From the NCBI RefSeq assembly GCF_018130505.1, contig NZ_JAFCKH010000006.1, positions 1-64,000 on the forward strand: a stretch of DNA of 64,000 bases, written 5' to 3'. Each line of letters starts with the position of its first letter. Positions within the stretch are counted from its first letter, which is position 1. The translations under genes were made by a program, and so were the position numbers. Origin of the DNA: Bradyrhizobium tropiciagri (GTDB lineage: Bacteria; Pseudomonadota; Alphaproteobacteria; Rhizobiales; Xanthobacteraceae). The notes beneath the pieces are model-generated. The model was not told where the DNA came from. It made no database searches and was given only the letters and a program-made list of their open reading frames with translations. Positions 41,477 through 52,400 of the stretch are shown here, one piece after another.

Positions 41477-43900
41477 ATGGGCGCGTTGTCGCATCTGCGG
41501 ATCATCGAGGTCGGAAGTGCGGCCGCGACCAGCTATTGCGCGCGGCTGTTCGCCGATTTCGGCGCCAACGTGCAGAAGGTCGAGCCGCCGCACGGCGATC
41601 CGTTGCGCCGCACCGCGCCGCTGACGCCGAAGGGGCAGAGCGCGTGGTTCGCGTTCCTCAACTTCAACAAGTCGAGCGTCGTGCTCGGCAAGGATGACGC
41701 AGCGCGTCTGCACGAGCTGATCGCCGGCTGCGATATCCTGCTCGACGGGCGCGGCATCGATGCGGCGGATTGTCCCGCGATCGATCTCGATGCGATCAAG
41801 CGAGACAATCCCGGCCTGATCCATCTCGATCTTTCCTGGTTCGGCGATCGCGGCCCCTACGCCAATTTCGCTGCGACCGACTCCACGATCCGCGCGTTGA
41901 CCGGGCTGATAAAACTGGTCGGACCTGAAGAGGGGCCGCCGATGCACGCGCCGGATTTCCAGACCGGCATCCTGGGCGGGCTGTGGGGCTTCATTGCCGC
42001 GGGCTCCTCGGTGCTCGGCCGCATGCAGGATGGGCGCGGGCGAACCAGCCATCTCAGCCTGTTCGAGGCCAGCATCGCCGTCACCGAATACATCATGTTC
42101 GAGGCGTTCCAGCGCGGCGACATCATGCGGCGGATCGGCGTCAACCGGTTCTGGCCGACTTTCCCAGTCGGTATCTATGAGACGAAGCAGGGCTGGCTCG
42201 GCGTCACCACGGTGACCCCGGCGCAGTGGCGCGCGTTCTGCGAGATGCTCGGGCTCGCCGAGCTGGGCAGCGATCCTTCGCTGGTCATGGGCGTCGACCG
42301 GCTCAAGCATGTCGCCGAGATCGAAGCGAAAATCCTGCCGAGGCTGAAGCAGCGCACCGCGCAGGAATGGTTCGCCGAGGGGTTGAAGCGCAAGATCCCG
42401 ATCGTGCCGGTGCCGGAGATATCCGATCTCATCGCCGACGAGGAGAAGCGTGCCCGCGGCGCCATCGTGCCGGTTTCGATCGGCGAAGAGACCGGTTTCA
42501 GCGCCGGTACCATGCAGCGGCTGACGGCAACGCCGCCGCTGCGCGGCGGGCGCGTTCCCACCATCGGCGAGCAGCAAGCTAAGCGCGAGGTCACACCGCG
42601 TGCGCCGATGCCGAAGCCGGCCGCAACCAGCCGCCTGCCGCTCGAAGGTGTTCGTGTCGTCGATTTCTCGATGGGCTGGGCCGGGCCGATCTGCACCCGC
42701 ACGCTGGCCGATCTCGGCGCCGACGTCATCAAGATCGAGGCGATCCAGTATCCGGACTGGTGGCGCGGCGTCGACCGCCGGCCGGCCTATGTGCTGGAGC
42801 AGATGTACGAGAAGTCGGTGCGTTACTGCATCATGAACCGCAACAAGCGCGGCATCACGCTCGACCTGACCCGGCCGAAGGGTCTCGCGCTGGCGAAGCG
42901 CCTGCTCGCCGATGCCGACCTCGTGGTCGACAATTATTCGGTCGAGGTGCTGCCGAAGCTCGGCCTCGGCTATGAGGTGCTGAGCAAGATCAATCCGAAG
43001 CTGGTGATGATGTCGATGTCGGCGTTCGGCGCCGGCAGCGTGCATCGCGACTGCCGCGCCTATGGCTCGACGCTGGAGCAGGGCTCGGGCCTGCCGAGCG
43101 TGGTCGGCGACCCCAGTGGGCCGCCGGTGATGAGCCACACCGCCTTTGGCGATGCTGTCGGAGGCCTCAACGGCTGTACGGCGGTGCTCACCGCGCTGAT
43201 CCACGCCAGGCTCACCGGGCAGGGCCAGTTCATCGATCTCGCGCAGATCGAATGCATGATGCCGTTCGCCGCGCCCTGGATCGTGGCGCATTCGATCGAC
43301 GGCAAGCCGCCGGCGAAATACGGCAACCGCCATCCGGATCTGGTTCCACATGGCTGTTTCCGCTGCGCCGGCGAGGACAACTGGATCGTGGTCGCGGCCT
43401 CCGATGACGCGATGTGGCCGCAGTTGGCGCGGCTGCTCGGCCGCGCCGACTGGGCGGCCGACGGCGCGCTTGCGACGGCCGCAGGCCGCCGCGCGATCGA
43501 GTCCGAGATCGAGGCCGCGATCACCGCCTGGACTTCGGCGTGCGATCCTGACGATGCGATGGCCGCGCTGCAGGCCGCCGGTGTCGCGGCCGGCGTGGCA
43601 CGGCTGCCGATCGAACTGTTGGATGACCCGCAGCTGCGTGCGCGCGGCTTCATCCAGGAGGTCGACCGCGCCTTCATCGGACCGCATCCGCAACCGTCGG
43701 TGCCGTTCCGCGAGGGCGTCGCGCCGTTCGCGATCCGCTCGGTGCCGCCGACGCTCGGCGAGCACAATCGCGAGATCCTCGGCGGCATGCTCGGCCTCTC
43801 CGACGCCGAGCTTGCAGAGCTGGCGCAAGAGGGCATCATCGGCACCGAGATGCTGATGGAGGAGCAGCTGGTGAGAGAGAAGCAGCGGGCGGCAGGCTGA
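41477..43900 (+). CDS. Double-domain class III CoA-transferase (CaiB/BaiF)
   Basis: A fusion of two CaiB/BaiF CoA-transferase domains, 807 residues (ordinary members are about 400). Domain 1 runs to about residue 375 and domain 2 starts at LEGVRVVDFSMGWAGP. Each half keeps an Asp where formyl-CoA transferase has its catalytic Asp: Asp160 in HAPDFQTGILGG and Asp559 in AFGDAVGGLNG. It would transfer CoA from a donor acyl-CoA to an organic acid. AGGG precedes the ATG. The stop overlaps the next ATG by one base, so it leads a seven-gene operon with an ABC importer and a biotin carboxylase. Confidence 0.9.
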   Translation: MGALSHLRIIEVGSAAATSYCARLFADFGANVQKVEPPHGDPLRRTAPLTPKGQSAWFAFLNFNKSSVVLGKDDAARLHELIAGCDILLDGRGIDAADCPAIDLDAIKRDNPGLIHLDLSWFGDRGPYANFAATDSTIRALTGLIKLVGPEEGPPMHAPDFQTGILGGLWGFIAAGSSVLGRMQDGRGRTSHLSLFEASIAVTEYIMFEAFQRGDIMRRIGVNRFWPTFPVGIYETKQGWLGVTTVTPAQWRAFCEMLGLAELGSDPSLVMGVDRLKHVAEIEAKILPRLKQRTAQEWFAEGLKRKIPIVPVPEISDLIADEEKRARGAIVPVSIGEETGFSAGTMQRLTATPPLRGGRVPTIGEQQAKREVTPRAPMPKPAATSRLPLEGVRVVDFSMGWAGPICTRTLADLGADVIKIEAIQYPDWWRGVDRRPAYVLEQMYEKSVRYCIMNRNKRGITLDLTRPKGLALAKRLLADADLVVDNYSVEVLPKLGLGYEVLSKINPKLVMMSMSAFGAGSVHRDCRAYGSTLEQGSGLPSVVGDPSGPPVMSHTAFGDAVGGLNGCTAVLTALIHARLTGQGQFIDLAQIECMMPFAAPWIVAHSIDGKPPAKYGNRHPDLVPHGCFRCAGEDNWIVVAASDDAMWPQLARLLGRADWAADGALATAAGRRAIESEIEAAITAWTSACDPDDAMAALQAAGVAAGVARLPIELLDDPQLRARGFIQEVDRAFIGPHPQPSVPFREGVAPFAIRSVPPTLGEHNREILGGMLGLSDAELAELAQEGIIGTEMLMEEQLVREKQRAAG

Positions 43901-44976
43901 TGGGGATAGGCCAGCCGGCACAGCGTGGGGCGGAGGGTGCGCGCGACGGCGCGCGGCCGCTCATGTCGGTGCGCGGGCTCGGCATCCGCTTCAAGACCGC
44001 GCAGGGTGTCTGGCAGGCGACCCGCAAGATCGACTTCGACATCGCGCCCGGCGAGCGGGTCGGCATCGTCGGCGAGAGCGGCTGCGGCAAGACCATCACG
44101 GGTCTGTCGATCCTGCGGCTGTTGCCGGGCAATTTCGCCGGCCTCGACGGCAAGATCCTGTTCGACGGCATCGATCTCGCCTCCTGCAGCGCGCGGCAGA
44201 TGCGCGCCATCCGGGGAAAACGGATCGCGATGATCTTCCAGGAGCCGATGAGCGCGCTCGATCCCGTCTTCACCGTCGGTCACCAGATCGCCGAGACGCT
44301 GCGCGTTCACACCGATATCAGCTACGATGAGGCGCGGGCGAAGACGCTGGAGATGCTGCGCCGGGTCGGCATCGCCTCGCCGGAGCGACGGATCGACGAC
44401 TATCCGCACCAGCTCTCCGGCGGCATGCGCCAGCGTGTGATGATCGCCGCCAGCCTGATCTGCGGGCCGCAGTTGCTGATCGCCGACGAGCCGACCACGG
44501 CGCTCGATGTCACGGTGCAGGCACAGATCCTCGAACTGCTGCGCGATATCAGCCAGACCTCGCACACCGCGTTGATGCTGATCACGCACGATCTCGGCGT
44601 CGTCGCCGAGATCTGCACGCGGATGATCACGATGTATGCCGGCGAGGTGATCGAGGATGCCTCGGTGGATGAAGCGCTGGTGCGGCCGCTGCATCCCTAC
44701 ACGTCGGGGCTGCTGCGCTCGCTGCCGCATTTGTCGCCGCGGCACGGCCGGCTGCCGTCGATCCCGGGCCGGGTGCCGTCGATCGCCGAGATGCCGAATG
44801 GTTGCCGCTTCCGCGCCCGCTGCTCGCATGCCGTGAAGGGCTGCGAGGCCGAGCAGCCGTTGCAGGAGGCCGGCGGCGGCCGCCGCGTGCGCTGCTGGCG
44901 CTTTGCCGAGCTCAATCTGCCCGGTGCGCTGCATCCGCCCGAGAGCGCGGCCCCCGCGATGGTCGCGCGACAATGA
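43900..44976 (+). CDS. Peptide-type ABC ATPase (DppD/OppD-like)
   Basis: ATPase of 358 residues with an extra N-terminal 20 residues. Walker A is GESGCGKT, the signature [12 protein letters not shown], and Walker [13 protein letters not shown]. The C-terminal oligopeptide-type extension with the Cys motif [15 protein letters not shown] is present. Its ATG shares a base with the CoA-transferase stop (TGATG). First of the paired ATPases of this importer. Confidence 0.93.
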   Translation: MGIGQPAQRGAEGARDGARPLMSVRGLGIRFKTAQGVWQATRKIDFDIAPGERVGIVGESGCGKTITGLSILRLLPGNFAGLDGKILFDGIDLASCSARQMRAIRGKRIAMIFQEPMSALDPVFTVGHQIAETLRVHTDISYDEARAKTLEMLRRVGIASPERRIDDYPHQLSGGMRQRVMIAASLICGPQLLIADEPTTALDVTVQAQILELLRDISQTSHTALMLITHDLGVVAEICTRMITMYAGEVIEDASVDEALVRPLHPYTSGLLRSLPHLSPRHGRLPSIPGRVPSIAEMPNGCRFRARCSHAVKGCEAEQPLQEAGGGRRVRCWRFAELNLPGALHPPESAAPAMVARQ

Positions 44977-45977
44977 CCGCAGCACCCGCCGAGCCCCGCC
45001 GCGAGCCCATCGTCTCGGTGCGCGACCTCCAGGTCCGCTTCCAGACCACGGACCGCCGCGCCACCGTGAAGGCGGTCGACGGCGTCAATTTCGACGTCCG
45101 CCGCGGCGAGACGTTCGGCATCATCGGCGAGTCAGGCTCCGGCAAGACCACGATCGGCCGCGCGCTGGTGTTTCTCTTGAAGCCGAGCGCCGGGGCGATC
45201 CTGCATGACGGCATCGATCCGACGGCATTGTCGCGCAGCGCGTTCCAGAGCCACCGCCGCGACTACCAGATCATCTTCCAGGATCCCAACGCCGCGCTGA
45301 ATCCGCGCATGACCATCCTGGCCTCGGTGCTGGAACCGCTGGAGCTTGCCCGCGTCGGCAGCCGCGCTGAGCGCGAGCGGCAGGCGAGGGAGGCGCTGGA
45401 GCGCGTCGGCCTGCCGCAAGAGTTCGGCGAGCGCTATCCGCACCAACTCTCCGGCGGCCAGAAGCAACGCGTCGTGATCGCCCGCGCGCTGACCTTGCGG
45501 CCGAAGCTGATCGTGTGCGACGAGGTGGTGGCGGCGCTCGACATGTCGATCCGCGGCGACGTGCTCAACCTGTTCGCCGATCTGCAGCGCGACCTCGGCC
45601 TGACTTACGTGTTCATCACCCATGATCTCGCCGTGGTCTCGCATATCAGTGAGCGCGTCGCGGTGATGTATCTTGGGCAGTTCGTCGAGCTCGGCCCGAC
45701 CGAGGCGGTCGCCGAGCGGCCGCTGCACCCCTACACCATCGCGCTGTTGTCGGCCGAACCACGACCATTGCCATCATCGATGCGGACCGATGCGCGCATC
45801 GTGCTGCAAGGCGAGGTGCCGAGTCCCATCGATCCGCCGTCAGGTTGTCGCTTCCGGACCCGCTGCCCGCATGCGCAAGCACTCTGCGCCGAGCGCGCGC
45901 CGGACTGGCGCGAGCTGAAACCCGATCACTGGGTGGCCTGCCACTTCGCCGACCGTCCGAATTTTTCGCCGAACTGA
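44973..45977 (+). CDS. Peptide-type ABC ATPase (DppF/OppF-like)
   Basis: Second ATPase of the importer, 334 residues: GESGSGKTT, SGGQKQRVVIARAL, and VCDEVVAALDMS as Walker B. Here Glu-Val replaces the usual Glu-Pro, and Met-Ser the Val-Ser. The Cys motif CRFRTRCPHAQALC closes the protein. It overlaps the previous gene by four bases (ATGA). Confidence 0.93.
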   Translation: MTAAPAEPRREPIVSVRDLQVRFQTTDRRATVKAVDGVNFDVRRGETFGIIGESGSGKTTIGRALVFLLKPSAGAILHDGIDPTALSRSAFQSHRRDYQIIFQDPNAALNPRMTILASVLEPLELARVGSRAERERQAREALERVGLPQEFGERYPHQLSGGQKQRVVIARALTLRPKLIVCDEVVAALDMSIRGDVLNLFADLQRDLGLTYVFITHDLAVVSHISERVAVMYLGQFVELGPTEAVAERPLHPYTIALLSAEPRPLPSSMRTDARIVLQGEVPSPIDPPSGCRFRTRCPHAQALCAERAPDWRELKPDHWVACHFADRPNFSPN

Positions 45978-45996
45978 CAACATTGGAGAACACGCC

Positions 45997-47544
45997 ATGA
46001 CGATGACGACACGACGCGAGGCCATGGCGCTGATCTCGGGTGCGCTGGCCAGCACCACGCTCGGCAGCCGCGCCTTCGCGGAAGGCGCGCCGAAGAAGGG
46101 CGGCATCTTGCGCATCTCCGCGCCCGCCAACCCGTCGAGCCTCGACCCCGCGACCGGCGGCGCCGGCTCCGATCACGCGTTTCTGTTCACGATGTACGAC
46201 ACGCTGACCGAGTGGGAATTCGACACGCTGAAGCCGAAGCCGGGGCTAGCCGAAAGCTGGAAGTTCACCGATCCGACCACGCTGGTGCTCAACATCCGCG
46301 CCGGGGTGACCTTCCATGACGGCACGCCGCTCGACGCGGAGGCGGTGAAGTTCAACCTCGAGCGCAACCGGAGCGACGCGAAGTCGAACATCAAGGCCGA
46401 TCTGTTGTCGGTGTCCTCGGTCGAGGTCACCGGACCTCAACAGGTGACGCTGAAACTGAAGCAGCCGGACACCGCGCTGCCCGGCATCCTCTCCGACCGC
46501 GCCGGCATGATGGTGTCGCCGACGGCGCTGAAGGCGGCCGAGGGCGGCGTCGTGACGCGCAAGCCGGTCGGCGCCGGTGCCTATGCGTTCGTCAGCTGGG
46601 CCGACGGCGAGAAGATCGTGGTCAAGCGCAACGAGAAATACTGGAAGCCGAACCGGCCCTATCCTGATGGCATCGAGCTTTCGATCATCCCCGAGCTCAC
46701 CACCGGCGCACGCTCGGTGACGGCCGGGCAGAACGATTTGATCTACCAGCTGCCGCCGCGGCAGAAGGCGATCATCGAGCGCGCCTCGAGCGTCAAGACC
46801 GTGAACGGCCCGACGCTCTACGTGTTCCAGATCTTCCTCAACTGGGCCAAGCCGCCGTTCGACAATCTCAAGGTCCGCCAAGCCTTCAACTATGCGATCG
46901 ACCGCGAGTCGTTCGTCAAGGCCGCGCTCGCCGGCCTCGCCGAGCCCGCCTACATGAACCTGCCGAAGGCGCACTGGGCTCACGATGCCGAGGTAGCAAA
47001 GCTTTATCCTTATGATCCCGCCAAGGCGCGCGCGCTGCTCGCCGAGGCCGGCTTCAAGGAGGGCACCACGATCGAGCTCGGCGGCTATCCGGATCAGGAT
47101 TCGGTGCAGCGCCAGGAGATCCTGATCGAGCAGTTCCGCAAGGCCGGAATGAACGTGCGCTTCGTCAACGCGCCGATTGCCGAAGCTTCCGCCTCGTTCT
47201 TCGGCCCGGAAAAGAAAGGTTCCGGCCTGCTCGCGGCCTGGACCGGGCGGCCGGATCCGAGCCTGACCTACTCGCTGATGTTCACCAAGGACGCCTATTA
47301 CAATGGCGGCCGCGCGCCGGTGCCGCCGGAGCTGGAAGCCGCGATCAAGGAGTCGCGCGCCTCGGAGGACATCGAGACCAGGCGCAAGGCGTTCTCCACC
47401 GTGCAGCGGCTGGTGATGGAAAACGCTTTCGTCGCGCCGCTGGCGTTCCAGTTCGAGCTGGTCGCGATGAACAAGAAGGTGCAGGGCTATCGCCCGAACC
47501 TGCTCGGCAAGCCGAAATACGACGACGTCTGGCTGGAGAGCTGA
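45997..47544 (+). CDS. Peptide-type ABC substrate-binding protein
   Basis: Family 5 periplasmic binding protein of 515 residues. A Tat-type signal (TRREAMALISGALASTTLG, cleavage after AFA) precedes EGAPKKGGILRISAPANPSS. The typical NIRAGVTFHDGTPLDAEAVKF segment (residues about 95-115) is clear. GGAG lies upstream of the ATG, 20 bases after the ATPase stop. The binding protein is the third transport gene, after both ATPases, which is atypical for dpp operons. The ligand is probably the acid that the neighbouring CoA-transferase and carboxylase process. Confidence 0.92.
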   Translation: MTMTTRREAMALISGALASTTLGSRAFAEGAPKKGGILRISAPANPSSLDPATGGAGSDHAFLFTMYDTLTEWEFDTLKPKPGLAESWKFTDPTTLVLNIRAGVTFHDGTPLDAEAVKFNLERNRSDAKSNIKADLLSVSSVEVTGPQQVTLKLKQPDTALPGILSDRAGMMVSPTALKAAEGGVVTRKPVGAGAYAFVSWADGEKIVVKRNEKYWKPNRPYPDGIELSIIPELTTGARSVTAGQNDLIYQLPPRQKAIIERASSVKTVNGPTLYVFQIFLNWAKPPFDNLKVRQAFNYAIDRESFVKAALAGLAEPAYMNLPKAHWAHDAEVAKLYPYDPAKARALLAEAGFKEGTTIELGGYPDQDSVQRQEILIEQFRKAGMNVRFVNAPIAEASASFFGPEKKGSGLLAAWTGRPDPSLTYSLMFTKDAYYNGGRAPVPPELEAAIKESRASEDIETRRKAFSTVQRLVMENAFVAPLAFQFELVAMNKKVQGYRPNLLGKPKYDDVWLES

Positions 47545-47548
47545 GCAA

Positions 47549-48505
47549 ATGGCGCGACGGTCACCGGTCAAGGTCATCGGCAGTCGCCTGCTGCAGGCGC
47601 TGCCGGTGATCCTGCTCGCGACCTTCATGGTGTTTGCGCTGCTCAAGCTGGTGCCCGGCGACATTGCCGTGACGCTCGCCGGCGACAACGCCACCGATGC
47701 GCGGATCGCCGAGATCAAGAACATCTACGGTCTCGACCGTCCGTTCCTGGTGCAATACGGCGCCTGGCTCGGCCATGTCGTGCAGGGCGATCTCTCGCAG
47801 TCGTTGCTGTCGGGCGAGAAGGTCGCGGATTCCATCGGCCGCGCGTTCCCGAACACGCTACTGATCGTCGTGATCGCGCTGGTGCTGGCGCTCGTCACGG
47901 GCATCCCGATGGGTGTGCTCGCTGCGATCAAGCCGAACGGCTGGATCGACAAGCTGATCAGCATGCTCGCCTCGCTCGGCGTCGCGGTGCCCGGCTTCTG
48001 GCTCGCCATGATCCTGGTCGCGGAATTCTCGCTGAAGCTGAACTGGCTGCCGGCGACCGGCGCCAAATCCTTCGCCGCTTCGCCGATCGATGCGATCAGG
48101 CACGCGCTGTTGCCCGGCATCGCGATCGCGGCCTACGGCATGGCCGAGGTCGCACGTCAGCTGCGCGGCGCGCTGCTCGAGGTGCTGTCGTCGCAATATG
48201 TCCGCACCCTGCATGCCAAGGGACTGTCGATGTCGCGCATCCTGTGGCAGCACGGGTTGAAGAATGTCAGCGTCAATTTGCTGACCATCATCAGTCTCCT
48301 CGTCAACCGCATGCTGGCGGCCACCGTGGTGATCGAGGCGGTGTTCGCGATCCCCGGTCTCGGCAGCCTAATCGTGCGCGGCGCGATCCAGCGCGATTTC
48401 CCGATCGTGCAGGGCGTCGTCTTCACCATGGTGGTGGTGGTGATCGTGGTCAACCTGGTCACCGACCTGCTGTGCGCCGCGGTCGATCCGAGGATCGAGC
48501 AATGA
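47549..48505 (+). CDS. Peptide-type ABC permease (DppB-like)
   Basis: Inner-membrane permease of 318 residues: first span LLQALPVILLATFMVFALL, then KLVPGDIAVTLAG, and the EAA loop HAKGLSMSRILWQHGLKNV. It starts four bases after the binding-protein stop and overlaps the DppC-like gene by four bases. Confidence 0.93.
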   Translation: MARRSPVKVIGSRLLQALPVILLATFMVFALLKLVPGDIAVTLAGDNATDARIAEIKNIYGLDRPFLVQYGAWLGHVVQGDLSQSLLSGEKVADSIGRAFPNTLLIVVIALVLALVTGIPMGVLAAIKPNGWIDKLISMLASLGVAVPGFWLAMILVAEFSLKLNWLPATGAKSFAASPIDAIRHALLPGIAIAAYGMAEVARQLRGALLEVLSSQYVRTLHAKGLSMSRILWQHGLKNVSVNLLTIISLLVNRMLAATVVIEAVFAIPGLGSLIVRGAIQRDFPIVQGVVFTMVVVVIVVNLVTDLLCAAVDPRIEQ

Positions 48506-49386
48506 CCGACACCGCGCTCGCTCCGCTCCGGACCCCGGCGAAGCCGACGGCGCTGCGTCGCTTGGTGCGCTGGCTGGTCGGCGATCTCCGCGCCGCGCTG
48601 TCGATCCTGGTGCTGCTGGTGCTGGTGATCGTCGCGATCGGCGCGCCGTGGATCGCGCCCTACGCGCCGACCGCGCAGGACGTCAACAACATGCTGGCGC
48701 CGCCGGGCCCCGGCCATCTGCTCGGCACCGACGATCTCGGTCGCGATGTGCTGTCGCGCCTGATCTACGGCGCGCCGGCCACCGTCTATGCCAGCCTGCT
48801 CGCGGTCGGCGTCGCGGTTCTGATCGGGCTCCCGGTCGGCCTCGTCGCCGGCTATTTCGGCGGCTGGATCGACGACATCATCAGCCGCGTCATCGACACC
48901 TTCCTTTCGTTTCCCGCGATCGTGCTCGCGATCGCCGTCACCGGCGCGCTCGGCATTGGGCTCACCAACGGCATGATCGCGGTCGGCATCACGATGTTTC
49001 CGGCGCTGGCCCGCATCGTCCGCGCCCGCACCCTGATCGTGCGGCAGGAGCTCTATGTCGACGCTTCGCGCGGCTTCGGCGCGCCGACCTGGCATGTGCT
49101 GTGGCGCCACGTGCTGCCGAACACGCTGCAGCCTGTCATCGTGCAGGTGACGCTGCTGCTCGCCGCGGCGCTGCTCGCCGAAGCCAGCCTGTCGTTCCTC
49201 GGCCTCGGCATCCAGCCGCCGAATCCGAGCTGGGGCGCCATGCTGGCACGTGCCTATCAATACATGGAGATCGCCCCGGAGCAGATGTACGCCCCGGGCC
49301 TCGCCATCCTGTTCGTCTCGCTGGCGTTCAACGCGCTGGGCGAGTCCTTGCGTATCGTGCTCGATCCGACCATGAAGGATCGTTGA
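48502..49386 (+). CDS. Peptide-type ABC permease (DppC-like)
   Basis: Inner-membrane permease of 294 residues with the DppC signature HLLGTDDLGRDVLSRLIYGA and EAA loop ASRGFGAPTWHVLWRHVLPN. Its ATG lies in the stop of the DppB-like gene (ATGA). It is followed after 18 bases by the carboxylase gene. Confidence 0.93.
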   Translation: MTDTALAPLRTPAKPTALRRLVRWLVGDLRAALSILVLLVLVIVAIGAPWIAPYAPTAQDVNNMLAPPGPGHLLGTDDLGRDVLSRLIYGAPATVYASLLAVGVAVLIGLPVGLVAGYFGGWIDDIISRVIDTFLSFPAIVLAIAVTGALGIGLTNGMIAVGITMFPALARIVRARTLIVRQELYVDASRGFGAPTWHVLWRHVLPNTLQPVIVQVTLLLAAALLAEASLSFLGLGIQPPNPSWGAMLARAYQYMEIAPEQMYAPGLAILFVSLAFNALGESLRIVLDPTMKDR

Positions 49387-49404
49387 GCTAACCCGGAACC
49401 GGCC

Positions 49405-52400
49405 ATGTCCTTCAAGAAATTGCTGATCGCCAACCGCGGAGAGATCGCCATCCGCATTGCCCGCGCCGCTGCTGAAAGCGGCCTCGCCACGGTCGCGATC
49501 TATCCCGCCGACGATGCAGCCTCGCTGCATGTCCGCTCTGCCGACGAGGCGCGGGAGGTCCCCGGCCACGGCGCGCGCGCCTATCTCGACATCGAGGCGG
49601 TGATTGCGGCGGCGAAGGAAACCGGCTGTGACGCGCTGCATCCGGGCTACGGATTCCTCAGCGAGAACGCAGCGCTGGCGCGGCGCTGTGCCGAGGAGAA
49701 GATCGCCTTCGTCGGCCCGTCGCCGGAGGCGCTCGATCTGTTCGGCGACAAGGCCACGGCCAAGGCGCTGGCGAAGAAATGCGGCGTGCCGATCATTGCC
49801 GGCACCTCGGGCGCAACCGCGCTGGACGAGGCAAGAGCCTTCTTCGCCTCGCTCGGCGCGAACGCGGCCGTGATGATCAAGGCGATCGCCGGCGGCGGTG
49901 GGCGCGGCATGCGGGTGGTCGAGGACGGGACAAAACTCGCGGAAGCCTATGCACGGTGCCAGTCGGAGGCCAAGGCGGCATTCGGCAGCGACGCCGTCTA
50001 TGTCGAGCGGCTGATCCGCAAGGCGCGCCATATCGAGGTGCAGATCATCGGTGACCGCCACGGCGCGACCTCTCATCTCTGGGAGCGCGAATGCACCATC
50101 CAGCGCCGCAACCAGAAACTCATCGAGGTGGCGCCGAGCCCGTCGCTCAGCGATGGCTTGCGCGCCCGCATCATCGAGGCGGCCAAGCAGCTCGCGGCCG
50201 CCGCGCGCTACGACAATCTCGGCACCTTTGAATTCCTTGTCGATGACGAGGCAGAGGAAAGCAAGGGCGAAGGCGAGGGTGCCTTTGCCTTCATCGAAGC
50301 CAATCCGCGGCTGCAGGTCGAGCATACCGTCACCGAAGCGGTGCTCGGCGTCGACCTGGTGCGCGCGCAGCTCGCGGTTGCCGCCGGCGCCACACTGGCC
50401 TCGCTCGGCCTTGCGCAATCAACCGTGCCTTTGCCGCGCGGCTATGCCATGCAGCTTCGCGTCAACATGGAGGTGATGGACGAGAAGGGCGTGACCAAGC
50501 CGACCGGCGGCACGCTCAATGTGTTCGACCTGCCGTCCGGCCCCGGCGTCCGCGTCGATACGTTCGGCTATTCCGGCTACCGCACGAGCGCCGCCTTCGA
50601 CTCGCTGCTGGCAAAGGTCATCGTGCATTCGTCGAGCGCGAAATGGGCCGACGTGGTGCACAAGGCATCGCGCACCTTGCGCGAATTCCGCATCGGCGGC
50701 GTTGCTACCAACATCCCGTTCCTCGGTGCGGTGCTGGCGCATCAGAGCTTTGCCCGCAACAAGATCAGCACCAATTTCATCGATACCCATGTCGCGGCGC
50801 TGGTCGGCGCGGCGAAGGAGCTTGCCGCGCCGCTGGTCGGGGTGAGCGAGGCGGCGGCGACGAAGGTCGCCGTCGCCGAAGCCGCGCCCGAAGGATCGCT
50901 GCCGGTGCCGGCGCCACTGCAGGGCACGATCGTGGTGATCGAGGTTGCGGAGGGCGATCTGGTCCGCCCTGGCCAGCAGATCGCGGTGCTGGAATCGATG
51001 AAGATGGAGCATCTGGTCGCCGCGCCGCACGGCGGACGGGTGACCAAGATCGCGGGCGGGGCAGGCCTCACGCTGATGCACGGCGAGCCGATCCTGTTCA
51101 TCGAACCCGCCGAGGTCGACGGCCACACCGCGGAGCAGGAGGCGGCGATCGATCTCGATCACATCCGCCCCGATCTGGCCGAGTTGATCGCGCGAAAGGC
51201 GATCACATTGGACGAGAACCGCCCGGCCTCGGTCGAGCGCCGCCGCAAGACCAACCAGCGCACTGCGCGCGAGAACGTCGCGGATCTGGTCGATGAGGGC
51301 TCGTTCGTCGAATACGGCTCGCTCGCGATCGCGGCGCAGCGCCGCCGCCGCAAGGTCGAGGACCTCATCAAGAACACGCCGGCTGATGGCCTGATCGCCG
51401 GCGTCGCCACCGTCAACGCGAAGGACTTCGGCCCCGAAGGCGCGCGCTGCATGGTGATCGCCTACGATTACACGGTGCTGGCGGGCACCCAGGGCCATAT
51501 GAACCACAAGAAGATCGACCGCATGCTGACGCTGACCGAGCAGTGGCGGCTTCCGCTGGTGTTCTATGCCGAGGGTGGCGGCGGCCGGCCTGGCGATACC
51601 GACCGGCTCGGCATGACCGGCCTCGACGGCCCGTCCTTCGTGCAGTTCGCAAGGCTGTCCGGCCTCGTGCCGGTGGTCGGCATCGTCTCCGGCTACTGCT
51701 TTGCGGGCAACGCCGCGATGCTCGGCGTCTGCGACGTCATCATCGCCACCAGGAACGCCTCGATCGGCATGGGGGGCCCCGCGATGATCGAGGGCGGCGG
51801 GCTCGGTGTCTATCATCCGGCCGAGGTCGGGCCTGTCAGTTTCCAGTCGCCGAACGGCGTGATCGATATCCTGGTCGAGGACGAGGCCGAGGCGACGACC
51901 ACCGCGCAAAAATATTTGTCCTACTTCCAGGGCGCGGTGAAGGACTGGAAAGCGCCGGACCAGCGGCTGCTGCGCCGCGCGATCCCGGAGAACCGCCTGC
52001 GCGTCTACGACATCCGCAACGTCATCGACCTGATCGCCGACGAAGGCTCGGTGCTGGAGCTGCGGCGCGACTTCGGCGTCGGCATGATCACCGCGTTCAT
52101 CCGCATCGAGGGCAAGCCGTTCGGCCTGATCGCCAACAACCCAAAACATCTCGGCGGCGCGATCGACGCGCCGGCCGGCGACAAGGCCGCGCGTTTCATG
52201 CAGCTCTGCGACGCCTTCGACATCCCGATCATCTCGCTGTGCGATACGCCGGGTTTCATGGTCGGCCCGGAGGCCGAGAAGACCGCGATCGTGCGCCACG
52301 TAGCGCGGATGTTCGTCACCGGTGCCAGCATCACCGTGCCACTGTTCGGCGTCGTGCTGCGCAAGGGCTATGGCTTAGGGGCGCAATCGATGATCGGCGG

